Source: an uncultured Lentisphaeraceae bacterium (lineage in GTDB: Bacteria > Verrucomicrobiota > Kiritimatiellia > RFP12 > DVOR01). Taken from it: a stretch of DNA of 13,563 nt. The translations under genes and the position numbers were made by a program. Under the pieces are notes generated by a model. That model worked only from the letters and a program-made list of their open reading frames with translations. It did no database searches and was not told the origin of the DNA. This document shows, piece after piece, positions 1 through 6,634 of the stretch (positions within the stretch are counted from its first letter, which is position 1; every line of letters starts with the position of its first letter). The DNA lies in the NCBI GenBank assembly GCA_946056345.1, contig CAMGJH010000001.1, positions 1-13,563 of the forward strand, read 5' to 3'.

Positions 1-2559
1 CCGGTGGAGGCTATCAACCGCGAGCGGACGGAGGCGCGGCTGGCGGAGCGGATTCGCGGGGCCAGTCAGTCGGCCTATCAGACGGCGGGGACGCAGTTTG
101 TGGTGCTGGGGGGCCGGGCCGAGGCAATCCCGCCGGTGCGCACGTGGACGCAGGTGACGGGTATTGCCAATCAGTGGACGGCGCAGCGGGGAACGCCAAC
201 GGATTGGTATTACGCCTGCTTGGAGGGGGAGCCGTGGCCGCAGACGGAGACGGGGCTCTGCGCCCATCCCACTGTGGCGGGGCTGGATTTGACGGCGGAG
301 GTGTGCGTGGGGCGCATTCCGGCGGTGGATGTGGCCTCGGTCAAGCGCTACGTCCGCCGGTTGCAGCGCTATGGGTGCCCCTCGTCGCCGGCGGCATTGC
401 GCGCGGACCATGTACTCTTGAATGGGCTGGCGATGTCGGCCACGGCGATTGCCGACTGGGGCAAGGCGGATGGTACGCGTTCGGATGGCTATCCGTGGAT
501 CCGGGAGGCCGGTCACCCCGATGGCGCAAGCGACTCGGAGCTGTGGCTACGCAATATCTATCTCTCGCGCGTGCTTCCCGCGCGGCCCGAGGCGACGGTT
601 GACCTCTGTTTCCCGAATGCCTGCGGCGACCCCGAAACGCGCGACCGCTTCACCTCGGAGCTCTCGATTGACCGCCCGGCGGACTTCGATCGCTACCTCG
701 CCCAGCGGCCGGAGTTCGTGGCCATCTCCTCGCACGGTCTGCCCGCCGGCGTGGGGCGCCTGACGCCGCTCGCTTCCTCGCGGCCCGGCAACGCCTGGGG
801 CATCGTCTACACCGTGGGCTGCAACACCGCGCAGTTCGACGAGCCTTCCCTGGCCAATGGCGGCCAGGACACCGGGATGGCGCTGCCGGAGGCGGGCGCT
901 TTCGATGGCACGTGGCAGGCCTACGCGCTCGCCGAGCACACCCTTTTGGGCGGCGAGGAGAGCGGCGGCTTGGTCTACATCGCCTCGACACGCGAGGGGT
1001 GGCGGGTCGATGGCATTGGCGGCATCGGCGGAAAGTCCTACGAATACCTGGCGGCCTTCGCGAAACTCTGGGCGCAGGGCGGCAAGAGTCTGGGCGAGTG
1101 CTTTAATGAGCACAAGCTAGGCTTCATTGCGCGGGCTTCGCGCGAGGGCGCCTACGACGAGCGTTCGCTCCTGATGGGGACGACCTACTTCGGCGACCCC
1201 GCGTTGAGACCGTTGCGCGACCGGCCGGCGGCGGCCTTCGAGCCGGTGGAGATGCGCTTTGAGGATGGCTCGAGTGTCGAGGCGCGGAGCGGCCTGTGCG
1301 GAATGCGTTTGGATGAAGTGGCCCCGGCTCCAGCCCGCGAAGGGCAGGTCTTCGCGGGCTGGAGCCGGGCAGACGGGACGGCGGTGGCGGGATCGGAGCT
1401 TGTCACCTCGGCGTGGCAGGGGAGCACCTTCGTGGCGACCTGGCGCGAAGCCACCGCCGGAGAGCGCGAGCCCGTGCCGACGGTCGACCCGGCGCTGATG
1501 CGCGAAGGCTTCGAGGGGGACAGCGCCAGGGTGGCGGTCAAGGGCTACGCCCTCGCGCCGACCTCGCGGGGCACGCCGGTTGTCCGCACCTTCTCGGCGG
1601 GGAACGCGCCCTGTTGGCTAACCTTTCACGTACGCCACGAGGCGGGCTTTGAGAATGACGAGGACCGCGGCGTGGTGGCGGCCGTGCGGGGTCCGGCCGG
1701 GACGCTTTCCCTACAACGGCGGTGGGACCTGGGGTGGACGCTCGACCTGGAGGGCACCGCCGTGGGGGCCGTGGCCGTGCCGCTCGCCACCTGGTACCAC
1801 GTGGCCCTCCACCTCACGGCCGAGGGGTGTGCGCTCTACCTGAATGGCGAGTTGAAGGCCTCGCTGCCCTCGCTGGGCTTGGGGGAGATGACGGTGGTCT
1901 TTGGCGGCAAGTCGGAGAGCGAGCGGTATGGGTGGGCCAATGCCGGAACGCTTTATCTAGATGAGGCGCTGGCCTTTGCGGCCGAGGCGGGGGTGGAGGC
2001 GGCCGATCTCTTTAAGCTTCATCAAGTGGCGGCGGACGCAGCGCCCGTACGGCGGACACTCTCGGCGGCGGAGGGTCTGGCCATTCCCGCTGGCGTGCCG
2101 CCGCAGATGGCGTTGATGCTCGCCGGTCGGGGGAGCTTGGCGCCGGCGGCGGGGGCGGCGCTGCCGCCTGTAGTCGCGCCCATCTTCCCAGCCGTGCAGT
2201 TGCCGGAAGCGGGCAGCATTTGGACCACGCCGCAGAACCGCGAGGCGATGGGGCTGGCGATGTTCGCGTGGGACCCGGGCGAGGCTGCACCGCCCCAAGC
2301 CGGTTGGGTGGCCGTGGCCAAGCCGGAGCTGACCGTGACGCGCCTGGCGTTGGGGGAGGACGGCGCGCTGGAGGTCGAGGCAGAGGTCTCGTCGGCCCTA
2401 CCAGTTGCCTTCACCCCGCAAGCGACCTTCCGCCTGGTGGAGGCGAGCGACGGCGCTACCGAAGCGACCCCGAGCGCGGACATTTCCGGCGCCTCGGCGC
2501 GGTTGCGTCTGCCCCCTGCGGAGGCCAAGCAGCGCCTCTTCCGCGTCCGCGTGCAGTAG
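1..2559 (+). CDS. C25 (gingipain-like) cysteine peptidase with InlB-type repeat and LamG-like domain, 5' partial
   Basis: The reading frame is open at the left edge, so the N-terminus, including any signal peptide and propeptide, is missing; the GTG at position 4 is only the first possible start in the window. Numbering from that GTG gives 851 residues. Residues 1-405 look like the catalytic part of family C25: a VGRIP segment (102-106), the probable catalytic His244 in ISSHG, Cys273 in VGCNTAQFD, and an IASTREGW stretch (326-333) resembling the gingipain core. The His-Cys spacing of 29 is close to that in gingipain R (33). Residues about 414-482 match the InlB/Listeria-Bacteroides repeat pattern (P-x-R-x-G-x-x-F-x-G-W, ending in A-T-W). 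Residues about 498-665 look like a concanavalin A/LamG-type fold (TWYHVALHL, LYLNGEL). The C-terminal 180 residues are a Pro/Ala-rich linker and a beta-rich tail ending FRVRVQ; I see no recognised sorting signal. It is likely secreted or surface-bound; substrate unknown. Confidence 0.72.
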   Translation, partial: PVEAINRERTEARLAERIRGASQSAYQTAGTQFVVLGGRAEAIPPVRTWTQVTGIANQWTAQRGTPTDWYYACLEGEPWPQTETGLCAHPTVAGLDLTAEVCVGRIPAVDVASVKRYVRRLQRYGCPSSPAALRADHVLLNGLAMSATAIADWGKADGTRSDGYPWIREAGHPDGASDSELWLRNIYLSRVLPARPEATVDLCFPNACGDPETRDRFTSELSIDRPADFDRYLAQRPEFVAISSHGLPAGVGRLTPLASSRPGNAWGIVYTVGCNTAQFDEPSLANGGQDTGMALPEAGAFDGTWQAYALAEHTLLGGEESGGLVYIASTREGWRVDGIGGIGGKSYEYLAAFAKLWAQGGKSLGECFNEHKLGFIARASREGAYDERSLLMGTTYFGDPALRPLRDRPAAAFEPVEMRFEDGSSVEARSGLCGMRLDEVAPAPAREGQVFAGWSRADGTAVAGSELVTSAWQGSTFVATWREATAGEREPVPTVDPALMREGFEGDSARVAVKGYALAPTSRGTPVVRTFSAGNAPCWLTFHVRHEAGFENDEDRGVVAAVRGPAGTLSLQRRWDLGWTLDLEGTAVGAVAVPLATWYHVALHLTAEGCALYLNGELKASLPSLGLGEMTVVFGGKSESERYGWANAGTLYLDEALAFAAEAGVEAADLFKLHQVAADAAPVRRTLSAAEGLAIPAGVPPQMALMLAGRGSLAPAAGAALPPVVAPIFPAVQLPEAGSIWTTPQNREAMGLAMFAWDPGEAAPPQAGWVAVAKPELTVTRLALGEDGALEVEAEVSSALPVAFTPQATFRLVEASDGATEATPSADISGASARLRLPPAEAKQRLFRVRVQ
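1323..1369. repeat. Perfect 20-bp inverted repeat, 7-base spacer, inside the protease gene
   Basis: The left arm (1323-1342) and right arm (1350-1369) are exact reverse complements over 20 bases, separated by GGCAGGT (1343-1349). Pairing stops at 1322/1370. The arms fall in the coding region of the InlB-type repeat: the left arm spells the P-x-P-x-R-E part and the right arm the F-x-G-W-S-R part of the domain's conserved core. The reading frame runs through without interruption. In RNA it would form a very stable hairpin, but no U-tract follows, so it does not look like an intrinsic terminator. Confidence 0.9.
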
Positions 2560-2562
2560 ATG

Positions 2563-2571
2563 TGTTATACT
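2563..2571 (+). promoter_or_regulatory. Extended -10 promoter for the DJ-1/rpoN operon
   Basis: TGTTATACT gives an extended -10 (TG, one base, then TATACT at 2566-2571) in the short gap after the protease stop codon at 2557-2559. No convincing -35 hexamer is found 16-18 bases upstream, as is usual for extended -10 promoters; that position lies inside the protease gene. The expected start site near 2578 would leave a leader of about 30 bases. The same TGnTATA(C/G)T motif is found before the tRNA gene and the thioredoxin gene. Confidence 0.55.
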
Positions 2572-2606
2572 AGGGGCGTAAGTGCGGCTTATTTGGAGGA
2601 CGAACA

Positions 2607-3158
2607 ATGCTCTTGATGTTATTGGCAGACGGCTTTGAGGAAATCGAGGCGCTTGGCACGCTGGATTTGTTGCGCCGCGCGGGGGTGGAGGTGCAGACAG
2701 CGGCCCTGGCCGAGGGGGGAAGCGTGCGCGGGGCCCACGGGATTGTGGTCCAGGCCGATGGGGCCTTTCCGGGCGCGTGGACGCCCGAGCGCGTCGAGGG
2801 GGTCATCCTGCCAGGTGGGATGGGCGGGGCAACGGCCTTGGCTGCCTCGGCGCAGGTGAAGACGTGGCTGCGCGCGCTCGATGCGCAGGGCAAGTGGATT
2901 TGCGCGATTTGTGCGGCCCCGGCCTTGGTCTTGCCGCGCGCCGGGGTGTTGCAGGCCGGACGGCGGGCCACGTGCTATCCAGCGCCGGACTTCATCGACG
3001 CGCTGGGCGAAGCTTACGAGGCGGCCCCGGCGGTCGTCAGCGGGAACCTGATTACGGGGGCTGGTCCGGGGGCCTTTGCCGCCTTTGCCCGCGCGATTTC
3101 CGAGGCGCTTCGCCCAGCGGAGGTGGTCGCGCAAGTGTGGCAGGACGCGCTGTTGTAG
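2607..3158 (+). CDS. DJ-1/PfpI family protein (YajL-like)
   Basis: This 183-residue protein has the full length and fold signature of the DJ-1 branch of the class I glutamine amidotransferase-like superfamily. The N-terminal FEEIEA carries Glu14, equivalent to DJ-1 Glu18. LPGGMGG lies at 68-74. The nucleophile elbow AICAAP places the reactive Cys at 102, and a GAGPG segment follows at 151-155. Family members act as oxidative-stress chaperones or as glyoxalase III/deglycase-type enzymes in the cytoplasm; the exact activity cannot be chosen from sequence. The ATG has a strong Shine-Dalgarno site, GGAGGA at 2595-2600, six bases upstream. It is probably the first gene of an operon with rpoN, whose start is 16 bases after its stop codon. 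Confidence 0.88.
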   Translation: MLLMLLADGFEEIEALGTLDLLRRAGVEVQTAALAEGGSVRGAHGIVVQADGAFPGAWTPERVEGVILPGGMGGATALAASAQVKTWLRALDAQGKWICAICAAPALVLPRAGVLQAGRRATCYPAPDFIDALGEAYEAAPAVVSGNLITGAGPGAFAAFARAISEALRPAEVVAQVWQDALL

Positions 3159-3164
3159 CGGAGC

Positions 3165-3172
3165 GAGGGGAG
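3165..3172 (+). promoter_or_regulatory. Ribosome binding site choosing a TTG start for rpoN
   Basis: GAGGGGAG at 3165-3172 lies two bases before a TTG at 3175, so its purine core is about five bases from the codon. The frame also has an ATG at 3076, but that is inside the DJ-1 gene, has no such site and would add 33 arginine-rich residues unlike any sigma-54 N-terminus. The next in-frame start, GTG at 3241, would cut into the conserved Gln-rich activator region. Confidence 0.55.
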
Positions 3173-3174
3173 CC

Positions 3175-4650
3175 TTGGCGGAGATTGGGACTAACCTGAA
3201 CCTCGGTGCCTCGCTGCAACAGCGGCAGGCCCAGGAGCAGGTGCTCTCCATCCAGGCGCAACAGCGGCTACGGTTGCTGCCGTTGCCGGTCCAGGCGTTG
3301 CAGATGGAGCTGCGCCAGCGCGCCGAGCAAAATCCCTTCCTGGAGTTTGAGCCGGCGGTGGAGGCCGAGTCGCTCGATGCCCTGCTCGATCGCTCCGCCG
3401 GCGACGACGGCGAGGCCGACGACCCGGACTATCTGATGGGCGGCCGCGAGGGGTATGGCGAGCAGGCCGACTTCATCGACCGCGTGGAGGCCGCCCGGCG
3501 CCACGAGTGGCGTATTCTCTCCCAAACCGAACCCGAAACGCTCTACCGTCACCTGGAGCGTCAGGTGCTTGAGACCCTCGAGCCCGGCGCGCAGCGCGAC
3601 CTGACCCTTCTGGTCTGCGACGCTTTGGATGGCGATGGCTACCTGCGCACCTCCTCCGAGGAGCTGCTGGCCGATTGGTGGCAGCTCTGCCAAGGGCGCG
3701 CCGAGGTGGCCGAAGCAGCGGACCTGCCGCGCGCGATTGCGGCGGTCCAGGCGCTCGACCCGGTGGGCGTTGGCGCGCGGTCGCTGGCCGAGTGTCTGGC
3801 GCTGCAGGTGCAGGCGGCACCGGGCTACGACACGCAACGTGCCCTTAAGCTCCGCCTCTGCCACCACCTCAATGCTCTCCTCGACCGCACCCCCGAGCGT
3901 CTGGCCAAGAATCTGCGCTGCACGCCGGCGGAGTTGGCCGAGGCGCTGGCCTTTCTCAAGGGGCTCAACCCCTTTCCCGGCCGCGCCTTCGCCCCGAAAG
4001 AGAACCTCGAGGTACCCGAGGTGGTGGCCCTGCCGATGGCCGACGGCTCCTGGCGAGCCAGCTGCGATGAGCGCGTCTTCCCGCACTTTCGCGTGGACGA
4101 GGCGGCCATCGCAGCCGCCCGCGAGGCGGCTAAGACGCGCGAGGAGCGTGCGTGCGTCAGCGACCTGGAGAGCGCCGCGCGGCTCTTGGTCGATGCCTAT
4201 CACGAGCGCAACGACACCCTCCGCCGCGTAGCGCAGGTGATCTTCAACCATCAGCGCGCCTTCCTGGCCAGCGGCGGCGAGGCGAGTACCCTCAAGCCCC
4301 TGCTGCAGCGCAAGGTGGCCCAAGAGGTGGGCTACGATGAAAGCATCGTCTCGCGCACTCTCAAGGACAAGTCGGTCCGCGTGGCCACTGCCCGCAAGCC
4401 GATCCCCTTCAAGGCCTTCTTTACGCGCGCGCTGCCGGCGGCGGCCACCGGGGCCGAGAGCGTCTCGGAGCAACAGGCCAAGCAGGCGCTGCGCGAACTG
4501 GTGGCCGCCGAGGACCCGGCCGCGCCGCTCTCCGACCAGGCGATTATGGAGGCGATGGCCGCGCGCGGCATCCCCCTGGCCCGCCGGACCGTGGCTAAAT
4601 ATCGCGATGCCCTCGGCATTCCCTCCACCCGCGAGCGGCGGAGGCAGTAG
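3175..4650 (+). CDS. rpoN: RNA polymerase sigma-54 factor
   Basis: The product replaces sigma-70 on core RNA polymerase and reads -24/-12 promoters with the help of AAA+ activators. With the TTG start it is 491 residues, usual for the family. Region I (about 8-58) is the Gln- and Leu-rich activator-interacting segment ending in QNPFLE. An acidic region II follows (about 60-90). The core-binding domain (about 115-275) shows LDGDGYL (151-157), LDPVGVGAR (194-202) and LNPFPGRAF (264-272). A helix-turn-helix lies near 384-402, and the C-terminal RpoN box reads ARRTVAKYR (469-477), nearly the textbook motif. All functional parts appear intact. It sits between the DJ-1 gene and a hydroxyacid dehydrogenase gene, not beside the lptB, hpf or ptsN genes found in proteobacteria. 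I found no good -24/-12 promoter in the window, so its regulon is elsewhere. Confidence 0.93.
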   Translation: MAEIGTNLNLGASLQQRQAQEQVLSIQAQQRLRLLPLPVQALQMELRQRAEQNPFLEFEPAVEAESLDALLDRSAGDDGEADDPDYLMGGREGYGEQADFIDRVEAARRHEWRILSQTEPETLYRHLERQVLETLEPGAQRDLTLLVCDALDGDGYLRTSSEELLADWWQLCQGRAEVAEAADLPRAIAAVQALDPVGVGARSLAECLALQVQAAPGYDTQRALKLRLCHHLNALLDRTPERLAKNLRCTPAELAEALAFLKGLNPFPGRAFAPKENLEVPEVVALPMADGSWRASCDERVFPHFRVDEAAIAAAREAAKTREERACVSDLESAARLLVDAYHERNDTLRRVAQVIFNHQRAFLASGGEASTLKPLLQRKVAQEVGYDESIVSRTLKDKSVRVATARKPIPFKAFFTRALPAAATGAESVSEQQAKQALRELVAAEDPAAPLSDQAIMEAMAARGIPLARRTVAKYRDALGIPSTRERRRQ

Positions 4651-4672
4651 TCTGCAATCAAAAGGGAACGAG

Positions 4673-5569
4673 ATGGACGCAACCCCTAAACCAATCTTAC
4701 TTGTCTGGCTGGCCCTGCGCGGGGTGCCGGAGTTTACCGCCACGCGCGAACAGGTGGCGCGTTGGGCCGCCCAGGTGCCCGAGCTGGAGGTGGTCTTTGC
4801 CGACAGCCAGGAGGCCTTTGTGCGTAACCTTTCCAGAGCCACCTATGTGCTCACCTTCCGTTTTTGCGAGGCGTGGTTGCCGCTGACCTATCGCCTTCGG
4901 TGGATTGCCACCCCCGCGGCCGGACGCGAACTCCTGGGCGCGCGCTTGCCCGATCGTATCCGCCTGACGCACGGGACCTTCCACGGTGAGATTATGGCCG
5001 AGAGCGTGGTGGGAATGCTCTTGGCCGTGCGACGGGGGTTGCTCCCGGGGTTAGGTCTCTGCACGGCGGCCGAGCCCTGGCCGGAGTTCACGCCGAACCG
5101 GACCACGATTGCCGGATCGACGGCCGGCATTGTGGGCTATGGCCACATCGGCCAGGCCATTGGGCGCAAGCTTGAGGCCCTGGGTGTGACTATCCACGGC
5201 ATTCGCCGCGCCAACCTGCCCGAGCTACCTGCCGTATTACCGAAGGCCGACGCGCTCATCCTCGCCCTCCCGGCCACGCGCGAAACCGACCGCCTGGTCG
5301 ATACCGCCGCCCTGGCGCGTCTGCCGGCCCACGCCGTGCTCATCAATGTCGGGCGCGGCAACGCCGTCGACGAAGAGGCGCTTGCCCAGGCCCTCGAAAC
5401 CGGGCGCCTCCACGCGGCCTTCCTCGATGTCCTCCAAACCGAGCCTTACCCCGCCGATGGTCCGTTGCGCAAAGCTCCGCGCTGTTTCCTATTGCCGCAC
5501 GCCTCGGCCTTCGCGCCGGACTACCTCGACCGCGCCTTCCAAGCCTGGCTGGATGAGTATCGGGGATGA
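4673..5569 (+). CDS. D-isomer-specific 2-hydroxyacid dehydrogenase
   Basis: This 298-residue NAD(P)-dependent oxidoreductase would interconvert 2-oxoacids and D-2-hydroxyacids. The Rossmann dinucleotide motif G-x-G-x-x-G is at 155-160 (GYGHIG) after the usual AESVVGMLLA helix (109-118). The catalytic residues are in place: Arg228 in NVGRGN, Glu257 in QTEPYP and His276 in LPHAS. The N-terminal substrate-binding half is short and diverged, so glycerate, phosphoglycerate, lactate and other substrates cannot be told apart. The ATG at 4673 is preceded by AGGGA at 4663-4667; the same frame stays open further upstream, but that stretch overlaps rpoN and is not domain-like. The gene starts 22 bases after rpoN and its TGA stop overlaps the recO ATG, so it is probably in the same operon. 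Confidence 0.87.
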   Translation: MDATPKPILLVWLALRGVPEFTATREQVARWAAQVPELEVVFADSQEAFVRNLSRATYVLTFRFCEAWLPLTYRLRWIATPAAGRELLGARLPDRIRLTHGTFHGEIMAESVVGMLLAVRRGLLPGLGLCTAAEPWPEFTPNRTTIAGSTAGIVGYGHIGQAIGRKLEALGVTIHGIRRANLPELPAVLPKADALILALPATRETDRLVDTAALARLPAHAVLINVGRGNAVDEEALAQALETGRLHAAFLDVLQTEPYPADGPLRKAPRCFLLPHASAFAPDYLDRAFQAWLDEYRG

Positions 5570-6420
5570 CAGAGGGCCGGGCAGAGCGTGAGGTACACCC
5601 TGTCGACGCTGTTTCCGCGCCTCAGGCCGTGCTCGTCAAGGACGAAGCCATCTGCCTGTGCGTGCGCCCCTTCTCCAAAACCTCGCAGATGGTGACTTGG
5701 TTCGCCCGCGAATACGGGTTGATTACCACGCCGGTCAAGGGCGCCCAGCGGCCCAAGAGCGGCTTTGTGGGGCGCTATGACGTGGGCTACACCTGCGAGA
5801 TTGTCTTCTACGCCCACAGTCGCTCCGGCGGCACACACCACATCCGCGAGTGTTCGCCGCTGGCCTTGCGCGAAGCGCTCCGCACCCACTGGCGCTCGGC
5901 CACCGCCGCGGCGTATGGCTGCGACCTCACCTTGCGCGCCACCCGCCCGGGTCTGCCCAACCCCACCCTCTTCCAGACGCTGGAGGACTTCCTGGACGTG
6001 CTCCCCACCGCCGCCGCGCGCGAGGTGCCCCTGCTGCTCCTGTGGCTGGAGAGCAACCTGCTGCTGCACCTGGGCGTGGCGCCGGACTTCACCCCCTGCC
6101 CGCGCTGCGCCCCTTCCCCGCACGCCACCTTCTCCGTCGAAGAGGGGCACTTCTGCTGCAACCACCGCCCGAGCCGCCTGCCCAAGCCCCTCACCCTCTC
6201 GCTCCACCGGGAGATCCCCGAACTCTTTGTGCAGTTCACGCGCGAGTCCATCGTTCAGACCCTCGAACGCGCCCGCGCCTCGCAACGCACCGACTTCTTC
6301 GGCCGCCCCGAGCCCTTCCCCGGCGTTTTCGGTCTGCGCCGCTTCCTGGGCATCTTTCTCAATCTCCACCTTGACCTCCTCCCCGGCCCCCGCCGCACCG
6401 CCCTCGACCTGCTCATCTAA
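5566..6420 (+). CDS. recO: DNA repair protein RecO
   Basis: RecO loads RecA onto single-stranded DNA coated with SSB, with RecR, in the RecF recombination pathway. The 284-residue product has an N-terminal OB-fold (about 20-95) with the typical KTSQMVTWF and KGAQRPKSGF stretches. A helical C-terminal domain contains a probable zinc site: Cys178 and Cys181 (CPRC), then Cys197 and Cys198. The length is a little above the usual 240-250, mostly from about 18 extra N-terminal residues that precede the OB-fold. The start overlaps the preceding stop codon as ATGA, which suggests translational coupling; no separate strong ribosome binding site is visible. It is the last protein gene of the rightward operon, and no terminator is seen before the tRNA promoter. 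Confidence 0.88.
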   Translation: MTEGRAEREVHPVDAVSAPQAVLVKDEAICLCVRPFSKTSQMVTWFAREYGLITTPVKGAQRPKSGFVGRYDVGYTCEIVFYAHSRSGGTHHIRECSPLALREALRTHWRSATAAAYGCDLTLRATRPGLPNPTLFQTLEDFLDVLPTAAAREVPLLLLWLESNLLLHLGVAPDFTPCPRCAPSPHATFSVEEGHFCCNHRPSRLPKPLTLSLHREIPELFVQFTRESIVQTLERARASQRTDFFGRPEPFPGVFGLRRFLGIFLNLHLDLLPGPRRTALDLLI

Positions 6421-6442
6421 CGCCTCCGCCCGGGGTTCGCAT

Positions 6443-6471
6443 TTGCGCACGCGGCGCGCTTCTGCTATACT
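6443..6471 (+). promoter_or_regulatory. Promoter of the tRNA-Leu gene
   Basis: TGCTATACT is an extended -10 with TATACT at 6466-6471. Seventeen bases upstream lies TTGCGC (6443-6448), a partial -35 match sharing the TTG. The -10 ends 17 bases before the mature tRNA 5' end at 6489. It lies in the 68-base gap after recO. Confidence 0.6.
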
Positions 6472-6488
6472 GGATGCACTTTTTCGCC

Positions 6489-6573
6489 GGGCTCGTGGTG
6501 AAATTGGCAGACACGCAGGATTTAGGTTCCTGTGCCGCAAGGCGTGAGGGTTCGACCCCCTCCGGGCCCACCA
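6489..6573 (+). tRNA. tRNA-Leu, anticodon UAG
   Basis: The 85-base sequence folds as a class II tRNA. The acceptor arm GGGCTCG (6489-6495) pairs with CGGGCCC (6563-6569), including one G-U pair. The anticodon stem is CAGGA/TCCTG (6516-6520, 6528-6532) around loop TTTAGGT, giving anticodon TAG at 6523-6525, which reads CUA and related leucine codons. A long variable arm TGCC-GCAA-GGCG follows. The T arm is GAGGG/CCCTC around TTCGACC (6546-6562). The discriminator base is A (6570), as expected for leucine, and CCA is encoded (6571-6573). Confidence 0.97.
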
Positions 6574-6576
6574 AAA

Positions 6577-6611
6577 CAATAGGCCGCGCTCGCTTGGGCG
6601 CGGCCGCATTG
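6577..6611. terminator. Probable bidirectional terminator between tRNA-Leu and the phosphate transporter gene
   Basis: GGCCGCGC (6582-6589) and GCGCGGCC (6598-6605) are perfect inverted repeats around an 8-base loop. CAAT (6577-6580) and ATTG (6608-6611) can extend the stem across a small asymmetric bulge. On the minus strand the stem is followed by TATTGTTTTGG; on the plus strand the T-tract is weak (GCATTGTATCTTG). It lies between two convergent genes. Confidence 0.7.
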
Positions 6612-6634
6612 TATCTTGAGGGCAGGAGCCGGGG

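Noticed and set aside
2041..2200. Low-complexity Gly/Ala/Pro stretch in the protease, considered as a tandem repeat
   Set aside because: The GC-rich codons give local similarity but no regular repeat unit; it reads as a flexible linker.
2654..2673. TGGCACG followed by TTGC, resembling a sigma-54 promoter
   Set aside because: The GG and GC elements are 17 bases apart instead of 12, and the site lies inside the DJ-1 coding region.
3955..3980. AAGGGG/CCCCTT hairpin in rpoN
   Set aside because: Only six base pairs in a GC-rich coding region, with no U-tract; expected by chance.
3268..4842. A 524-codon open frame on the minus strand opposite rpoN
   Set aside because: rpoN has all family motifs; the antisense frame has none and crosses a gene boundary.
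5521..6609. A 362-codon open frame on the minus strand opposite recO and the tRNA gene
   Set aside because: It overlaps the entire tRNA and the terminator hairpin, and its sequence is Gly/Ala/Glu-rich without a domain; it is a shadow of recO.
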